NCBI GenBank assembly: GCA_023458755.1
Contig: JAEWYE010000013.1
Location: 1-55,090 of the forward strand
DNA: 55,090 bases
Direction: 5' to 3'
From: Bacillota bacterium
GTDB taxonomy: Bacteria > Bacillota > Clostridia > Oscillospirales > Acutalibacteraceae
The first letter of the stretch is position 1, and each line of letters opens with the position of its first letter. The notes beneath the pieces are model-generated. The model saw only the letters and a list, made by a program, of their open reading frames with translations, searched no databases and was not told the DNA's origin. Made by a program: the position numbers and the translations under genes. Shown here piece after piece: positions 1 to 9,811 of the stretch.

Positions 1-120
1 GCTCTGTAGTGTGCCTGTCTCCTCAAGCATATTCTAACAAATTTTGTATAGCTGCGTCAGGGGCAATGGTTTCATTCCCTTTTGTGCCTTGAAGCGCAGC
101 GGAAAGGAATGGTCATAATA

Positions 121-3100
121 ATGAAAAGGCGTAAAATCTTGTCTATTGGCTTAGTTGGACTCATGGTTTGCAATTCTTTGGTCTTTAGCAATCCGGTAAA
201 CGCAGCAACAAGTGCAGATGGTGATTCTGTATCGGCCATCTCGCTTCCGGCTCGTGTATCAGACGGTCTTAGTGCGATCCCGCTTTCAATTGATGACACA
301 AGCCTGACTCTTGTCTGGAGCAAGCCAGATGGATATCAGAATATTCAGGATTATAATATTTACGAGGATGGCAAAAAAATAGGGGACTCCAATCACAACG
401 ATAATTCTCCCGCATTTAAACATGTCAAGACGTTCTATAGTGATCCGGAGAATAGCGATGCTGTAAAAATTACAGAGCACAACTTTATGGTGAAAGGGCT
501 TACTCCGAGTACTTCATACGAATTCACTGTAAAAGGTGTGGACACAACGGGAAAAGAAATAGACCAGGGCTCAAAATACACAATTAACGTGATGACAGCT
601 GCGGCACCGGCTACCATTAAAATTACGGATGCTCCTTATAGCGCCGTAGGTGACGGCAAAACTGACTGTACGCAAGCCATCCAAAACGCTATTGCAGCCT
701 GCCCTACCGGCGGAAAAGTCGTCATACCGGAAGGTACTTTTATTTCAGGCGCTCTTAAAATTACAAGAGGAAATTTTACTCTTGAAATTGACGGGACATT
801 AAAAGCCAGCGATGACCTTAAGGTTTATACACAGACCGATATGACAACTTGGAACGCTAAATTTCCTCAGTTCATTAATGTTACCGGTTCTAAAACTGCA
901 ATTCTTCAAAATGTAAGAATTATTGGTACCGGAACAATTAACGGCAGCGGTTGGAAGTATACCGACAAGGCCAGTTCTGCCAATATAAAATACGATGACG
1001 ACGGTTCATTAACAGAGTCATTACCGTCGACAACGGATACAATTGTGCAAAACGGAGACCTTGCCGCAGCTGAATATAACTGGGCAATCTCAAAAGGCAT
1101 GGATTCCAGTACTGCCTATTCTTACAGAAGCATTTTAGTCGGCGGCTCTTATATTAACGGTATCTATTTAGGTAACGGCTTAACATTTACAAATGGCGGC
1201 GGCACTACAATCGGTATGTCTTATATTAACGATTACACGGTTAACGGTGTTATTGCACAATCCTTTAATATTAACAACGGCGACTGCATCAACGTTTCCA
1301 AGTGGAGTGACTTTACTGTCCTTAACAGCGTTGTCAATTCCGGTGATGACGATATCGTTATGAACGGAGGAAGTGATTTAGCGGGAACCAACACTACGGG
1401 AAACGCTTGGATTTTCGATAATTATATTGCACGCGGGCACGGCGGTGTTGCATTTGGCAGTGGCGTTGGCCCATTAATAAAGGATGTACTAGCCGAAGAT
1501 AATGTCATGGTCGGAACAAGTGATGGACTTCGCTGCAAGGCAAAGCCGTTTGCTGGCGGGGAAGTGAAAAATGTTACTTTCCGTGATGCGGCAATGAAGG
1601 GCCTTACAAATATTTACAACGGAGAAATTGATCCTCTTACAGTAGGTTATCAGATGGACGGCTGCCCGTTTATTTTTACAACGGATTACCCGATTGGGCC
1701 GAGTGGAGTGGCAGCAACTGTTACCACAGGAACAAATACACCAATCTCCAGCAAACTTATGGCGACAATCAACAGCCAAAAATCGATCACATACAGTGTC
1801 TATACGCAACCCACAAACGGGACAGTTAAAGTCAATGCAGACGGTACGTTTACATACACGCCAAACAAGGATTTTATTGGAACCGACACGTTTACATGGA
1901 CGGCAACAACAGGAATCCTTGCAAGTGCGCAGACTACAGAAACAGTAAATGTTGTAAGCACGGATACTTCCACACTTCCAGTTGCATATCCTGCTGCCTC
2001 TTATGTTATTTATGATGCCAGTAATCCCCCGACAGTTACAGGCCAGCTGCAATCCTCTGTCAGTGATTCAGGTAAGAAATTAACATATTCCATTACGAAA
2101 GCGCCGAAATACGGTACTCTTACGCTGACAGACGCAAGCAAAGGTACATATACCTATAAACCAAATCAGGCAGGTAAAACGGACTATTTCAATTTTACGG
2201 TAACTGTTACGAATGATGATAATTCCACATCGGTTTCTTACGCTGCCACACCCAACATTGTACTTTTAGACAAATGGCCTTTATTCCATGATTTCTCCAT
2301 CTACAATGTTTCAGTAGACGGAGCAACGACAAGTGGTATTATTAATGACGGAGACGCTGACAATCAAAACTATAACCTTAACTTTAAGGATATAAAGTTT
2401 AAAAATGTTAAGCCTGCTTCGCTTATTAACTTAAAAAACAGCAGCTTTACAAATGTAACATTTGATATTTCAAATGCATGGAATTTGGATAATTCCACAA
2501 ATCTTACATTCGTGAATACCAATCCAACAAATGCAAGTACCACAGAAGGAACTGCGTTAAGCGGTAAAGTCAGCATGGACGGTTCCAACCTCACTTATTC
2601 ATCCGATGCTCAGCCTAAGAGCGGTACACTTGCTTTACACGCAGACGGCACTTATGTGTACACACCAAATGCCGGATTCACAGGCAGTGACAGTTTTACT
2701 TATAAGGCTGTTGACAGCAAAACCCAAAATACATACAACGGCACAGTTGCGGTAACTGTTTCTGTAAAATCCGGTTCATCCGGTTCGTCTGGCTCTTCCG
2801 GTCCTTCCAACTCTTCCAGCCCGTCGCAACCGGCGCCTGAAAAAATAATAACTGCACAAGTCAGCAGCAATGGAGCCGAAAGTGCCACTATTAGCAAAGA
2901 CGATATGGCTTTACTCAAGAGCGGAAGCGTCATTGAAGTTAAGGGCAGCACGTTTACGGCGGAGATCCCATACGACAGTATAATTGGCTTGTTTGACAAT
3001 AATACGTCATTAACAATCAGTGAAGGTGCAGCAAGTAACGACGAAACAACTGCTTTCAAAAAACTGGAGCCGCAATCCAGAAATATTGCGGGCTCTTACT

Positions 3101-3459
3101 CATTCGACCTCAAAAAAGCAGATGGCAGTTTTGTTGAATTTCCAAGCAATGCTTCTATAAAAGTAACACTGAAGCTAACAGATCAGCAGGTTGCAGCAAT
3201 TAAATCGGGAAGCGATCCCGAGGTTTACTTTTATGATCCGAGCGGTAAGTTGGTTGACATGAATGCAGTATTTAATCTGGAAACAAAAACTGTTTCCTTC
3301 ACAACCAATCATTTTAGCACCTATTTTATTGACTACCAGGTGAAAAAGGCGAGTCCGGTAACGGGTGATAATACAACCGTTATTCCTATCTTTCTTCTTT
3401 CAGTCGGTTCCGCAGCAGCGATTTTTATACTTATGCGAAAAAGAAAGTTAGCAAAATAA
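121..3459 (+). CDS. Secreted, wall-anchored GH28 (polygalacturonase-like) glycosidase with Ig-like inserts
   Basis: Predicted extracellular pectin-active enzyme of about 1112 residues. Start ATG 121 is preferred because AAAGGAATGG lies just upstream and a classic signal peptide follows (KRRK, then a hydrophobic core, cleavage near residue 28). A fibronectin type III-like domain (about 40-160) precedes a parallel beta-helix opening with a pectate-lyase-like segment (DAPYSAVGDGKTDC). GH28 catalytic signatures are visible: NGDCIN (about 386), GDDD (about 408), GHGG (about 439) and RCK (about 470). The helix is interrupted at about 525-715 by two Ig/cadherin-like repeats (FTYTPNKDFIGTDTF type), resumes, and is followed by a third repeat and a Ser/Gly/Pro linker. 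The C-terminus has SPVTGD near residue 1078, a membrane segment and KRK, a variant sortase sorting signal. Substrate preference is not readable from sequence; exo-polygalacturonase is the best guess from the family. Confidence 0.85.
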   Translation: MKRRKILSIGLVGLMVCNSLVFSNPVNAATSADGDSVSAISLPARVSDGLSAIPLSIDDTSLTLVWSKPDGYQNIQDYNIYEDGKKIGDSNHNDNSPAFKHVKTFYSDPENSDAVKITEHNFMVKGLTPSTSYEFTVKGVDTTGKEIDQGSKYTINVMTAAAPATIKITDAPYSAVGDGKTDCTQAIQNAIAACPTGGKVVIPEGTFISGALKITRGNFTLEIDGTLKASDDLKVYTQTDMTTWNAKFPQFINVTGSKTAILQNVRIIGTGTINGSGWKYTDKASSANIKYDDDGSLTESLPSTTDTIVQNGDLAAAEYNWAISKGMDSSTAYSYRSILVGGSYINGIYLGNGLTFTNGGGTTIGMSYINDYTVNGVIAQSFNINNGDCINVSKWSDFTVLNSVVNSGDDDIVMNGGSDLAGTNTTGNAWIFDNYIARGHGGVAFGSGVGPLIKDVLAEDNVMVGTSDGLRCKAKPFAGGEVKNVTFRDAAMKGLTNIYNGEIDPLTVGYQMDGCPFIFTTDYPIGPSGVAATVTTGTNTPISSKLMATINSQKSITYSVYTQPTNGTVKVNADGTFTYTPNKDFIGTDTFTWTATTGILASAQTTETVNVVSTDTSTLPVAYPAASYVIYDASNPPTVTGQLQSSVSDSGKKLTYSITKAPKYGTLTLTDASKGTYTYKPNQAGKTDYFNFTVTVTNDDNSTSVSYAATPNIVLLDKWPLFHDFSIYNVSVDGATTSGIINDGDADNQNYNLNFKDIKFKNVKPASLINLKNSSFTNVTFDISNAWNLDNSTNLTFVNTNPTNASTTEGTALSGKVSMDGSNLTYSSDAQPKSGTLALHADGTYVYTPNAGFTGSDSFTYKAVDSKTQNTYNGTVAVTVSVKSGSSGSSGSSGPSNSSSPSQPAPEKIITAQVSSNGAESATISKDDMALLKSGSVIEVKGSTFTAEIPYDSIIGLFDNNTSLTISEGAASNDETTAFKKLEPQSRNIAGSYSFDLKKADGSFVEFPSNASIKVTLKLTDQQVAAIKSGSDPEVYFYDPSGKLVDMNAVFNLETKTVSFTTNHFSTYFIDYQVKKASPVTGDNTTVIPIFLLSVGSAAAIFILMRKRKLAK

Positions 3460-3509
3460 TCTCTGCCAGTTCCTCATCTCATTTCCCATAAGATGTAAAA
3501 TACTAGTAA

Positions 3510-3539
3510 GCACCTCAAAGTGTAAAAACTTTGAGGTGC
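3510..3539 (+). terminator. Perfect 11-bp hairpin after the GH28 gene
   Basis: GCACCTCAAAG and CTTTGAGGTGC form an uninterrupted 11-bp stem around an 8-nt loop, 50 nt after the stop codon. There is no strong T-run, so it may stabilise the 3' end rather than terminate efficiently. Confidence 0.5.
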
Positions 3540-3650
3540 ATTGCAATATTTAGGAAAACGTGGATTAAAGTACTTTTGAATTGAAATTAAAAATCTTAGT
3601 TGATAAATGTAGGATTGCTATAGTACTTATACCACACAAGGAGTTTTTAA

Positions 3651-5825
3651 ATGTACGAACGATTACCATATCAAAATGAAAACCTAAGCTTTGAAGACAG
3701 AGCAAAAGACCTTGTATCGAGGATGACACTGGAAGAAAAAGTTACGCAGATGCTCTTCCAGTCACCGGCTATCGAGAGGCTGGGCATTCCTTCCTATAAC
3801 TGGTGGAGCGAAGCATTGCACGGTGTGGCAAGAGCCGGAGTCGCAACAATATTTCCTCAGGCAATCGGGATGGCAGCGACTTTTGATGAGAACTTAATTG
3901 AAAAAGCAGCAGACATTATTGCTACGGAAGGTCGCGCAAAGTATCATGAATTTCAAAGAAAAGGCGATCATGGCATATACAAAGGTCTAACTTTTTGGTC
4001 GCCGAATGTAAACATTTTTCGAGATCCTCGTTGGGGACGCGGTCATGAAACTTTTGGCGAAGACCCTTATCTTACATCAACACTCGGTAAAGCCTTTGTA
4101 AGAGGCTTACAGGGCAATGATAAAAAGTATTTAAAAGCGGCAGCCTGTGCTAAGCATTTTGCGGTGCACAGCGGTCCGGAGAGCGAACGCCACAGTTTTA
4201 ATGCAGTAGTATCAAAAAAGGACCTGCGCGAAACATATTTGCCCGCATTTAAAGAATTGGTGAAGGAAGCCAAGGTTGAAGGCGTTATGGGCGCGTATAA
4301 CCGCACGAACGGCGAACCTTGCTGCGGCAGCAAAACTCTTTTAAAGGATATTCTCAGGGGCGAATGGAATTTTAAAGGTTATATAACCTCAGATTGTTGG
4401 GCCATCCGTGATTTCCACGAAAAGCACATGGTAACAAAGGACGCGGTGGAATCGGTCGCACTTGCTGCAAACAATACCTGCGACACCAACTGCGGCAGCA
4501 TGTTTGCCAATCTTCTCCTTGCACATCAGCAGGGGCTTGTGAGCGAGGAGACAATAGACAATGCTGTACAGCGTCTTATGATAACGCGCATGAAACTTGG
4601 AATGTTTGATGATCCGGACCATGTGCCATATTCAAAGATACCGTATGAAATGAATGATTGTACAGAGCATAAAAACTTTTCCCTGAAAGTTTCTCAAAAA
4701 TCCATGGTTCTCTTAAAAAATGAGGGGAATCTGCTGCCGCTGAAGAAAGAGAAGATTAAGAGTGTAGCTGTTATTGGACCGAATGCTGACAGTAAAGCGT
4801 CGCTGATCGGCAACTATCATGGTACCGCATCGCGATATGTCACGGTTCTTGAAGGAATCGAAGATTATGTCGGTGAGAATCTTAGGGTTTATTTTGCCGA
4901 AGGCTGTCATCTTTTTAAAGACAAAACAGAAAATTTAGCACTTAGTTCGGATAGAATAGCGGAAGCAGTCTCAGCAGCCGAAAGGGCTGACGTTGTAGTT
5001 TTGTGCTTAGGACTTGACGAGACATTGGAAGGCGAAGAACATGATACGGGAAATGTATATGCCAGCGGGGATAAAAATGATCTCAATCTGCCGGGTGAAC
5101 AGCAGGAATTGATGGAGGCTGTAACCGCGGCAGGAAAACCTGTAATCCTTGTATTGATGGCCGGTAGTGCACTTGCTGTTAACTGGGCGGACGAAAATGT
5201 GCCGGTTATTGTGCAGGCCTGGTATCCCGGTGAATTTGGTGGCAAAGCTGTTGCGTCCCTTCTTTTCGGTGATTACAGCCCATCGGGAAGACTCCCGGTT
5301 ACTTTCTATAAGTCAACCGAAGAATTGCCTGATTTTCATGACTATGCCATGAAAAATCGGACATACCGCTATATGGAGAATGAGGCATTGTATCCATTTG
5401 GGTACGGTCTAAGTTTTACAAAATTTGAATATAGTCAGCTTACATTCGAAAAAGATAAAATTATGACTGGCGAAAATTTAAATTGTTCTGTTTTCGTTAA
5501 AAATATAGGAGATTACGAATCCGACGAAGTTGTACAGCTCTATCTGAAAGATATAGAGGCAAGCGCAATAATCCCGCGATGGAATCTAAATGGTATTCAT
5601 GTTGTCCACTTGACACCGGGTGAGATGAAAGAAGTTACTTTTACCTTAACACCGCGGCAAATGGCCTTGATTAATGATGAGGGTACTTGCATACTTGAAC
5701 CAGGTAAATTTGAAGTTTATATCGGCGGTAGCCAACCGGATGAAAGAAGTTTCAAATTGACCGGAAATAAGGTCTTGAGGGGCATATTTGAAGTGAACGG
5801 CGATAGCACGCATGTGGAGTATTAA
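3651..5825 (+). CDS. GH3 family beta-glycosidase (beta-xylosidase/beta-glucosidase type)
   Basis: Cytoplasmic glycoside hydrolase of 724 residues; no signal peptide, so it probably acts on imported oligosaccharides. AAGGAG lies 8 nt before the ATG. The N-terminal (alpha/beta)8 domain carries KHF and the nucleophile motif TSDC, with Asp about 248. The alpha/beta sandwich domain follows (VAVIGPNADSKASLIGNYHG), then the fibronectin-III-like C-terminal domain (GYGLSFTKFEYS onward) typical of full-length GH3 enzymes. The motif around KHFAVHSGPESERHSFN resembles bacterial xylosidase/glucosidase members, but GH3 specificity cannot be assigned reliably from motifs. It sits between the GH28 and GH43 genes on the same strand, consistent with a plant-polysaccharide locus in which this enzyme finishes degradation of short xylo- or gluco-oligosaccharides. 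Confidence 0.9.
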   Translation: MYERLPYQNENLSFEDRAKDLVSRMTLEEKVTQMLFQSPAIERLGIPSYNWWSEALHGVARAGVATIFPQAIGMAATFDENLIEKAADIIATEGRAKYHEFQRKGDHGIYKGLTFWSPNVNIFRDPRWGRGHETFGEDPYLTSTLGKAFVRGLQGNDKKYLKAAACAKHFAVHSGPESERHSFNAVVSKKDLRETYLPAFKELVKEAKVEGVMGAYNRTNGEPCCGSKTLLKDILRGEWNFKGYITSDCWAIRDFHEKHMVTKDAVESVALAANNTCDTNCGSMFANLLLAHQQGLVSEETIDNAVQRLMITRMKLGMFDDPDHVPYSKIPYEMNDCTEHKNFSLKVSQKSMVLLKNEGNLLPLKKEKIKSVAVIGPNADSKASLIGNYHGTASRYVTVLEGIEDYVGENLRVYFAEGCHLFKDKTENLALSSDRIAEAVSAAERADVVVLCLGLDETLEGEEHDTGNVYASGDKNDLNLPGEQQELMEAVTAAGKPVILVLMAGSALAVNWADENVPVIVQAWYPGEFGGKAVASLLFGDYSPSGRLPVTFYKSTEELPDFHDYAMKNRTYRYMENEALYPFGYGLSFTKFEYSQLTFEKDKIMTGENLNCSVFVKNIGDYESDEVVQLYLKDIEASAIIPRWNLNGIHVVHLTPGEMKEVTFTLTPRQMALINDEGTCILEPGKFEVYIGGSQPDERSFKLTGNKVLRGIFEVNGDSTHVEY

Positions 5826-5925
5826 TTCATAAAGATGATCCATGGCGGAAAAATCTAAATCCTGTACGCTTTGCAACAATTTTGCTGAAACTGGCACAGT
5901 ACTGACGAATTAAGGAGTGTTTATT

Positions 5926-7497
5926 TTGAATACGATTCACAATCCCGTTTTAAAAGGCTTTTATCCGGATCCGTCCATTCTTCGTGTGGATAATGATTAT
6001 TATATTGCAACATCTACTTTTGAATGGTTTCCAGGCGTGTGTATTCAGCATTCCAGGGACTTAGAGCATTGGGAGACCCTGCAGTCTCCCCTTAGCGATG
6101 ACAGTATTCTTGACTTGAAGGGCATTGATACCAGTTGTGGAATTTGGGCACCAAACCTTACCTATGATCATGGTACCTTTTATTTGCTCTATACGATTGT
6201 ATATACGGACCGTCATCGTTATAAAGATACGCATAACTTCGTTACAACAGCACAAAACATCGAAGGACCATGGAGCAAACCGGTATTTCTCAACTGTTCC
6301 GGCTTTGATCCGTCTCTGTTCCATGACGATGATGGGCGTAAATGGCTTATTAATATGACAATGGATCAGCGCACCTCAAAAAAACGGTTTCCTGGTATTG
6401 TTATGCAGGAATATGATTGGAAATCGCAGCAAGTAATCGGTGAAGTGTATTCCGTTTTTCAGGGAACCGAAATTGGTACGACGGAAGGGCCAAATTTATA
6501 TAAGCATGGTGGTTTTTATTACCTGCTCTGTGCGGAGGGTGGAACCGAATTTGGTCATTGCTGTACCCTCGCCAGAAGTAAACAGGTTAACGGAATATAT
6601 GAGGTCTGCCCCTATAATCCTATCCTGACTTCTGACAGTTCAGAAAATTGCCCATTTCAACGCGCAGGGCATGGATCCATTGTGGAAACTTCAAATCATC
6701 ATTGGCTGATGGCTCATTTGTGTTCACGCCCAATCGACAACTTCAGCATACTGGGAAGGGAAACCGCTATTCAAAATATTGAATGGACTGCTGACGGCTG
6801 GCTGCAAATTACCGACAGTCATTGTAAATTTCCAAAGGCTTGCTTCGATATTGATATCTCTGTAGAAACCATTTATCCAGCACCGAAAATGCAGGAAGAT
6901 TTTGATTCACCGATTATTCCAAGAGAATTTCTTACTCTTCGGCAGTCCTCCGAATCCTGTCGGATTACCGCGACAGAGCGGAAGGGCTTTATAAGAATAT
7001 ACGGTGGAAATTCTTTGCCCTGTAAATATGGAGTCGGTTTTTTGGCGCGCAGAGTTCAAAGTTTGACATGTGACTGCGGTACTCTTATAGAATTTTATCC
7101 AAAAACCTTTCATCAAACAGCCGGGCTAGTCTGTTACTATAATGGGGATAATTATTACTATTTAAAAATCAGCAAAGATAAAGAGATTGGTCGATATCTT
7201 TCAGTTATCTCTATGAATAATCAGGACTTAAGTGAAAGCGAATGGATTCCTTTGCCGGAAAAAGAAAATCCGATTTATTTAGGTGCACAAATCAGAGGCC
7301 GAAGTTTGAAATTTACATATGCGCTAAATGACAAGGATTGTCAACCTATTCCTTTGGATTTTGATATGGCTGTGCTTTCTGACGAACATGTTCATGGAAA
7401 TGGTTTTACCGGCGCAATGGTCGGAATGCTCTGTGAAGATCTTAAAAGCAAGGATTGTTATGCGGATTTTGATTGGTTTCAATACCAAGAAAGATAG
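5926..7497 (+). CDS. GH43 family beta-xylosidase-like enzyme
   Basis: Cytoplasmic five-bladed beta-propeller glycosidase of 523 residues, inverting mechanism. TTG at 5926 is chosen because AAGGAG (5912-5917) sits 8 nt ahead; an upstream in-frame GTG at 5917 overlaps that ribosome binding site. The GH43 triad is visible: general base Asp15 in FYPDPS, pKa modulator Asp128 in GFDPSLFHDDDG, and general acid Glu187 in TTEGPNLY. Residues from about 320 form the beta-sandwich domain (LVCYYNGDNYYYLKIS region) found in beta-xylosidases of this family. The gene follows the GH3 gene by 100 bp with no clear terminator between them, so the two may be co-transcribed and act on xylan side products. Arabinofuranosidase activity is a possible alternative. 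Confidence 0.9.
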   Translation: MNTIHNPVLKGFYPDPSILRVDNDYYIATSTFEWFPGVCIQHSRDLEHWETLQSPLSDDSILDLKGIDTSCGIWAPNLTYDHGTFYLLYTIVYTDRHRYKDTHNFVTTAQNIEGPWSKPVFLNCSGFDPSLFHDDDGRKWLINMTMDQRTSKKRFPGIVMQEYDWKSQQVIGEVYSVFQGTEIGTTEGPNLYKHGGFYYLLCAEGGTEFGHCCTLARSKQVNGIYEVCPYNPILTSDSSENCPFQRAGHGSIVETSNHHWLMAHLCSRPIDNFSILGRETAIQNIEWTADGWLQITDSHCKFPKACFDIDISVETIYPAPKMQEDFDSPIIPREFLTLRQSSESCRITATERKGFIRIYGGNSLPCKYGVGFLARRVQSLTCDCGTLIEFYPKTFHQTAGLVCYYNGDNYYYLKISKDKEIGRYLSVISMNNQDLSESEWIPLPEKENPIYLGAQIRGRSLKFTYALNDKDCQPIPLDFDMAVLSDEHVHGNGFTGAMVGMLCEDLKSKDCYADFDWFQYQER

Positions 7498-7610
7498 CAG
7501 TTTGATTTACGCAATTCGGAAGTTGAAAATTATATGCGCAAGTTATTGTTAGATGTTCAGAATTTGAGAATTGTTGTGTTGCTTAATATTTTGGGCTTTG
7601 GAAAGACGTA

Positions 7611-9440
7611 ATGGGAGGGTTGGATAACATCATGAACTTGAAAAGTATTTACTTGAAAAGGCAATCCATCAGGCAAAGCAATGTAAAAGTCAAAGGCAGA
7701 TACATATTTCGACTGAATTCGCCTGTAAAAAGATACAAGAGCATGACAATTTACAAAAAACTTAGTGTTTCATTTTTGGCGATTGCTGTTATCAGCAGTT
7801 TTTTGATTGGTACTGTCGGGATAATCAATCTTAATAATAACAACGAGATGTCCCAGAATATCTATAAGGAAGACTTGGTTCCGCTGTCTCCGCTTTACCG
7901 TATACAGACTGATTTTATTACGATGGGAACGAAAGTGAACGGTGATGATGTTTCCAAGAACCATACTGCCATCAGTAAATTGTCAACACAGCTTTGCACA
8001 GAGCTTTCTCAATATAGCTCCACAGTAACTGACAGCAAGGAAAAAGCAGTCCTTTCACAAATGTCATCTGATATTGCCGAGTATATCACGGAGGTCAAAG
8101 AAGCGCTAGACAAGTTTACGAACGCTAATCCAGCAGCTGCATATGAACTGATAGATGGTAAGCTGACAACCACCGCTGCACATTTTAACAATTTAATTAC
8201 GAATCTTTATACGCAAAAAATTGCGCAGGCCCAACAAAGAAATGAGCAAAGTCAGCGAAATTTTTCAATGTCTATGGGCGTAATGGCAGCGGTAACACTT
8301 CTTTCAATAACGTTAGCCGCCTTTTTAGGAAGATTGAATGCAAAGCTTATCTGCAAGCCGATTAACAGCCTAGTAAAATCCGCGAATGAAATTTCCGAAG
8401 GGAATCTCAATGTTGAAATAGAGAAGGGCAACGGGGATGAAGTAACCATTCTTGCGAATGCCTTTGAAAAGATGACGATTACTTGGTGGGGTTACATAAA
8501 TGAGATATCATCTGTGCTGTCACGGATGTCGGAAGGTGATCTTGATGTTGAGATTGCTTCCGAATACAAAGGCGACTTTGTAAAGATTAAAGATTCCATC
8601 AACCACATTATTGCAACTTTTAATGATGTTATGGGAGAAATAATCATTGCAGCAAATGATATAACTGTCGGTTCAAAGCAGCTTTCAGAAGGAAGTCAGA
8701 GCCTGTCGGAAGGCGCAGCAGGACAAGCTGCTTCTGTAGAAGAATTGACTGCATCCATAGCAGAAATAGCACAGAAGACAAAAGAAAACGCAATTCGTGC
8801 TTCAAAAGCAGACAAGATTACAAATTCGGTAAAAAAGGATACTATTAGCGGCAGTAAAAAGATGGAACAGATGTTAGATTCTATGAGTGAGATAAGTGAA
8901 TCTTCGGCCAGCATTTCAAAAATAATTAAGGTTATCAATGATATTGCATTTCAAACCAATATACTGGCTCTAAATGCCTCTATTGAAGCAGCTAGAGCAG
9001 GTAGTTACGGCAAAGGATTCGCAGTTGTGGCGGAGGAAGTCCGCCATCTCGCGTTACTCAGTACAGAGGCTGCAAAGGATACAAAGCAGATGATAGAAGA
9101 ATCTTTAAATAAAGCGAAGGAAGGAACAAATATTGCACAAAACACATCAGATTCGCTGAAAATGATTGACGAAGGTGTGAACGGTGCAACTTCAATTATT
9201 GATGAAATAGCAGTGGCGTCCAAAGAGCAGGAAATAGCCATCACTCAAATAAACAGAGGTATTGATGAGGTGTCTAAAATTGTACAAGTCAATTCGGCTA
9301 CAGCCGAGCAAAGTGCTGCTGCAAGCGAAGAGCTTTTCAACCAAGCAGAAAATATGCGGAAGCTTTTCGGTCACTTCAAGATTAGGAAGGCTTCAAGTGA
9401 TTGTGCCTCAGTCTCGAAAGGTTTTTGGTCAAGACAGTAA
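7611..9440 (+). CDS. Methyl-accepting chemotaxis protein
   Basis: Transmembrane chemoreceptor of about 609 residues. A basic N-terminal tail of about 45 residues precedes TM1 (LSVSFLAIAVISSFLIGTVG). A helical extracellular sensor of about 150 residues resembling the four-helix-bundle MCP type follows, then TM2 (MGVMAAVTLLSITLAAFLG), a HAMP domain, a second HAMP-like segment and the cytoplasmic coiled-coil. The signalling tip is well conserved (INDIAFQTNILALNASIEAA). The start is uncertain: ATG 7611 has GGAAAG 5 nt ahead; ATG 7632 follows GGGAGG at longer spacing. It lies directly downstream of three plant-polysaccharide hydrolases, so a sugar or oligosaccharide attractant is plausible but inferred. 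No CWxxF-type C-terminal CheR-docking pentapeptide was seen. Confidence 0.92.
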   Translation: MGGLDNIMNLKSIYLKRQSIRQSNVKVKGRYIFRLNSPVKRYKSMTIYKKLSVSFLAIAVISSFLIGTVGIINLNNNNEMSQNIYKEDLVPLSPLYRIQTDFITMGTKVNGDDVSKNHTAISKLSTQLCTELSQYSSTVTDSKEKAVLSQMSSDIAEYITEVKEALDKFTNANPAAAYELIDGKLTTTAAHFNNLITNLYTQKIAQAQQRNEQSQRNFSMSMGVMAAVTLLSITLAAFLGRLNAKLICKPINSLVKSANEISEGNLNVEIEKGNGDEVTILANAFEKMTITWWGYINEISSVLSRMSEGDLDVEIASEYKGDFVKIKDSINHIIATFNDVMGEIIIAANDITVGSKQLSEGSQSLSEGAAGQAASVEELTASIAEIAQKTKENAIRASKADKITNSVKKDTISGSKKMEQMLDSMSEISESSASISKIIKVINDIAFQTNILALNASIEAARAGSYGKGFAVVAEEVRHLALLSTEAAKDTKQMIEESLNKAKEGTNIAQNTSDSLKMIDEGVNGATSIIDEIAVASKEQEIAITQINRGIDEVSKIVQVNSATAEQSAAASEELFNQAENMRKLFGHFKIRKASSDCASVSKGFWSRQ

Positions 9441-9546
9441 TATTAGATGCACTTTTGCTGCTCATTTGACCTCGAAATCTAAGAGCGCTTTGCCTGAATT
9501 CGCAATGCGGCGAGCAAATAGACTTACCTCTGTGATCAGAGAAATT

Positions 9547-9579
9547 GGCAGTAGGTACGGAATGAATGTACTTACTGCC
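9547..9579 (+). other. Hairpin in the 9441-9811 intergenic region
   Basis: GGCAGTAGGTAC and GTACTTACTGCC form an almost perfect 12-bp stem about 110 nt after the chemoreceptor stop. No T-run follows, so it is a weak terminator candidate. The rest of the interval to 9725 shows nothing recognisable. Confidence 0.35.
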
Positions 9580-9729
9580 AGCTATAAATTGAATTGGCTG
9601 AGACTTCATTTTGTGTAAAAGTGAACAAGGGACTTCTTTTCAGACTAGAATTCAGATACAAGGAATTTAATTATTATTATATTTTGACTCTTTGTCAAAC
9701 GTTGTGGTGGGCTCCACATACAAAACTCC

Positions 9730-9780
9730 TTGACAAATGCAAAAAAGTGATATATAATTCATATAATATATATATGAATT
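9730..9780 (+). promoter_or_regulatory. Sigma-A promoter with adjoining palindrome for the SGNH esterase gene
   Basis: TTGACA (9730-9735) and TATAAT (9753-9758) are separated by exactly 17 nt. Overlapping and following the -10 is an inverted repeat, AATTCATATA (9757-9766) and TATATGAATT (9771-9780), covering the expected start of transcription. This position fits a repressor operator; no cognate regulator is identifiable nearby. Confidence 0.75.
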
Positions 9781-9811
9781 ATATGAAATAGAGCAATGGG
9801 AGTTTACTGCA

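Noticed and set aside
1489..2052. Long open frame on the opposite strand of the GH28 gene, Cys-rich
   Set aside because: It is a shadow of the strongly supported glycosidase frame, has no ribosome binding site and shows no domain pattern.
2770..2830. Ser/Gly repeat in the GH28 gene as an unstable DNA repeat
   Set aside because: It is a low-complexity protein linker with varied codons, normal for secreted multidomain enzymes.
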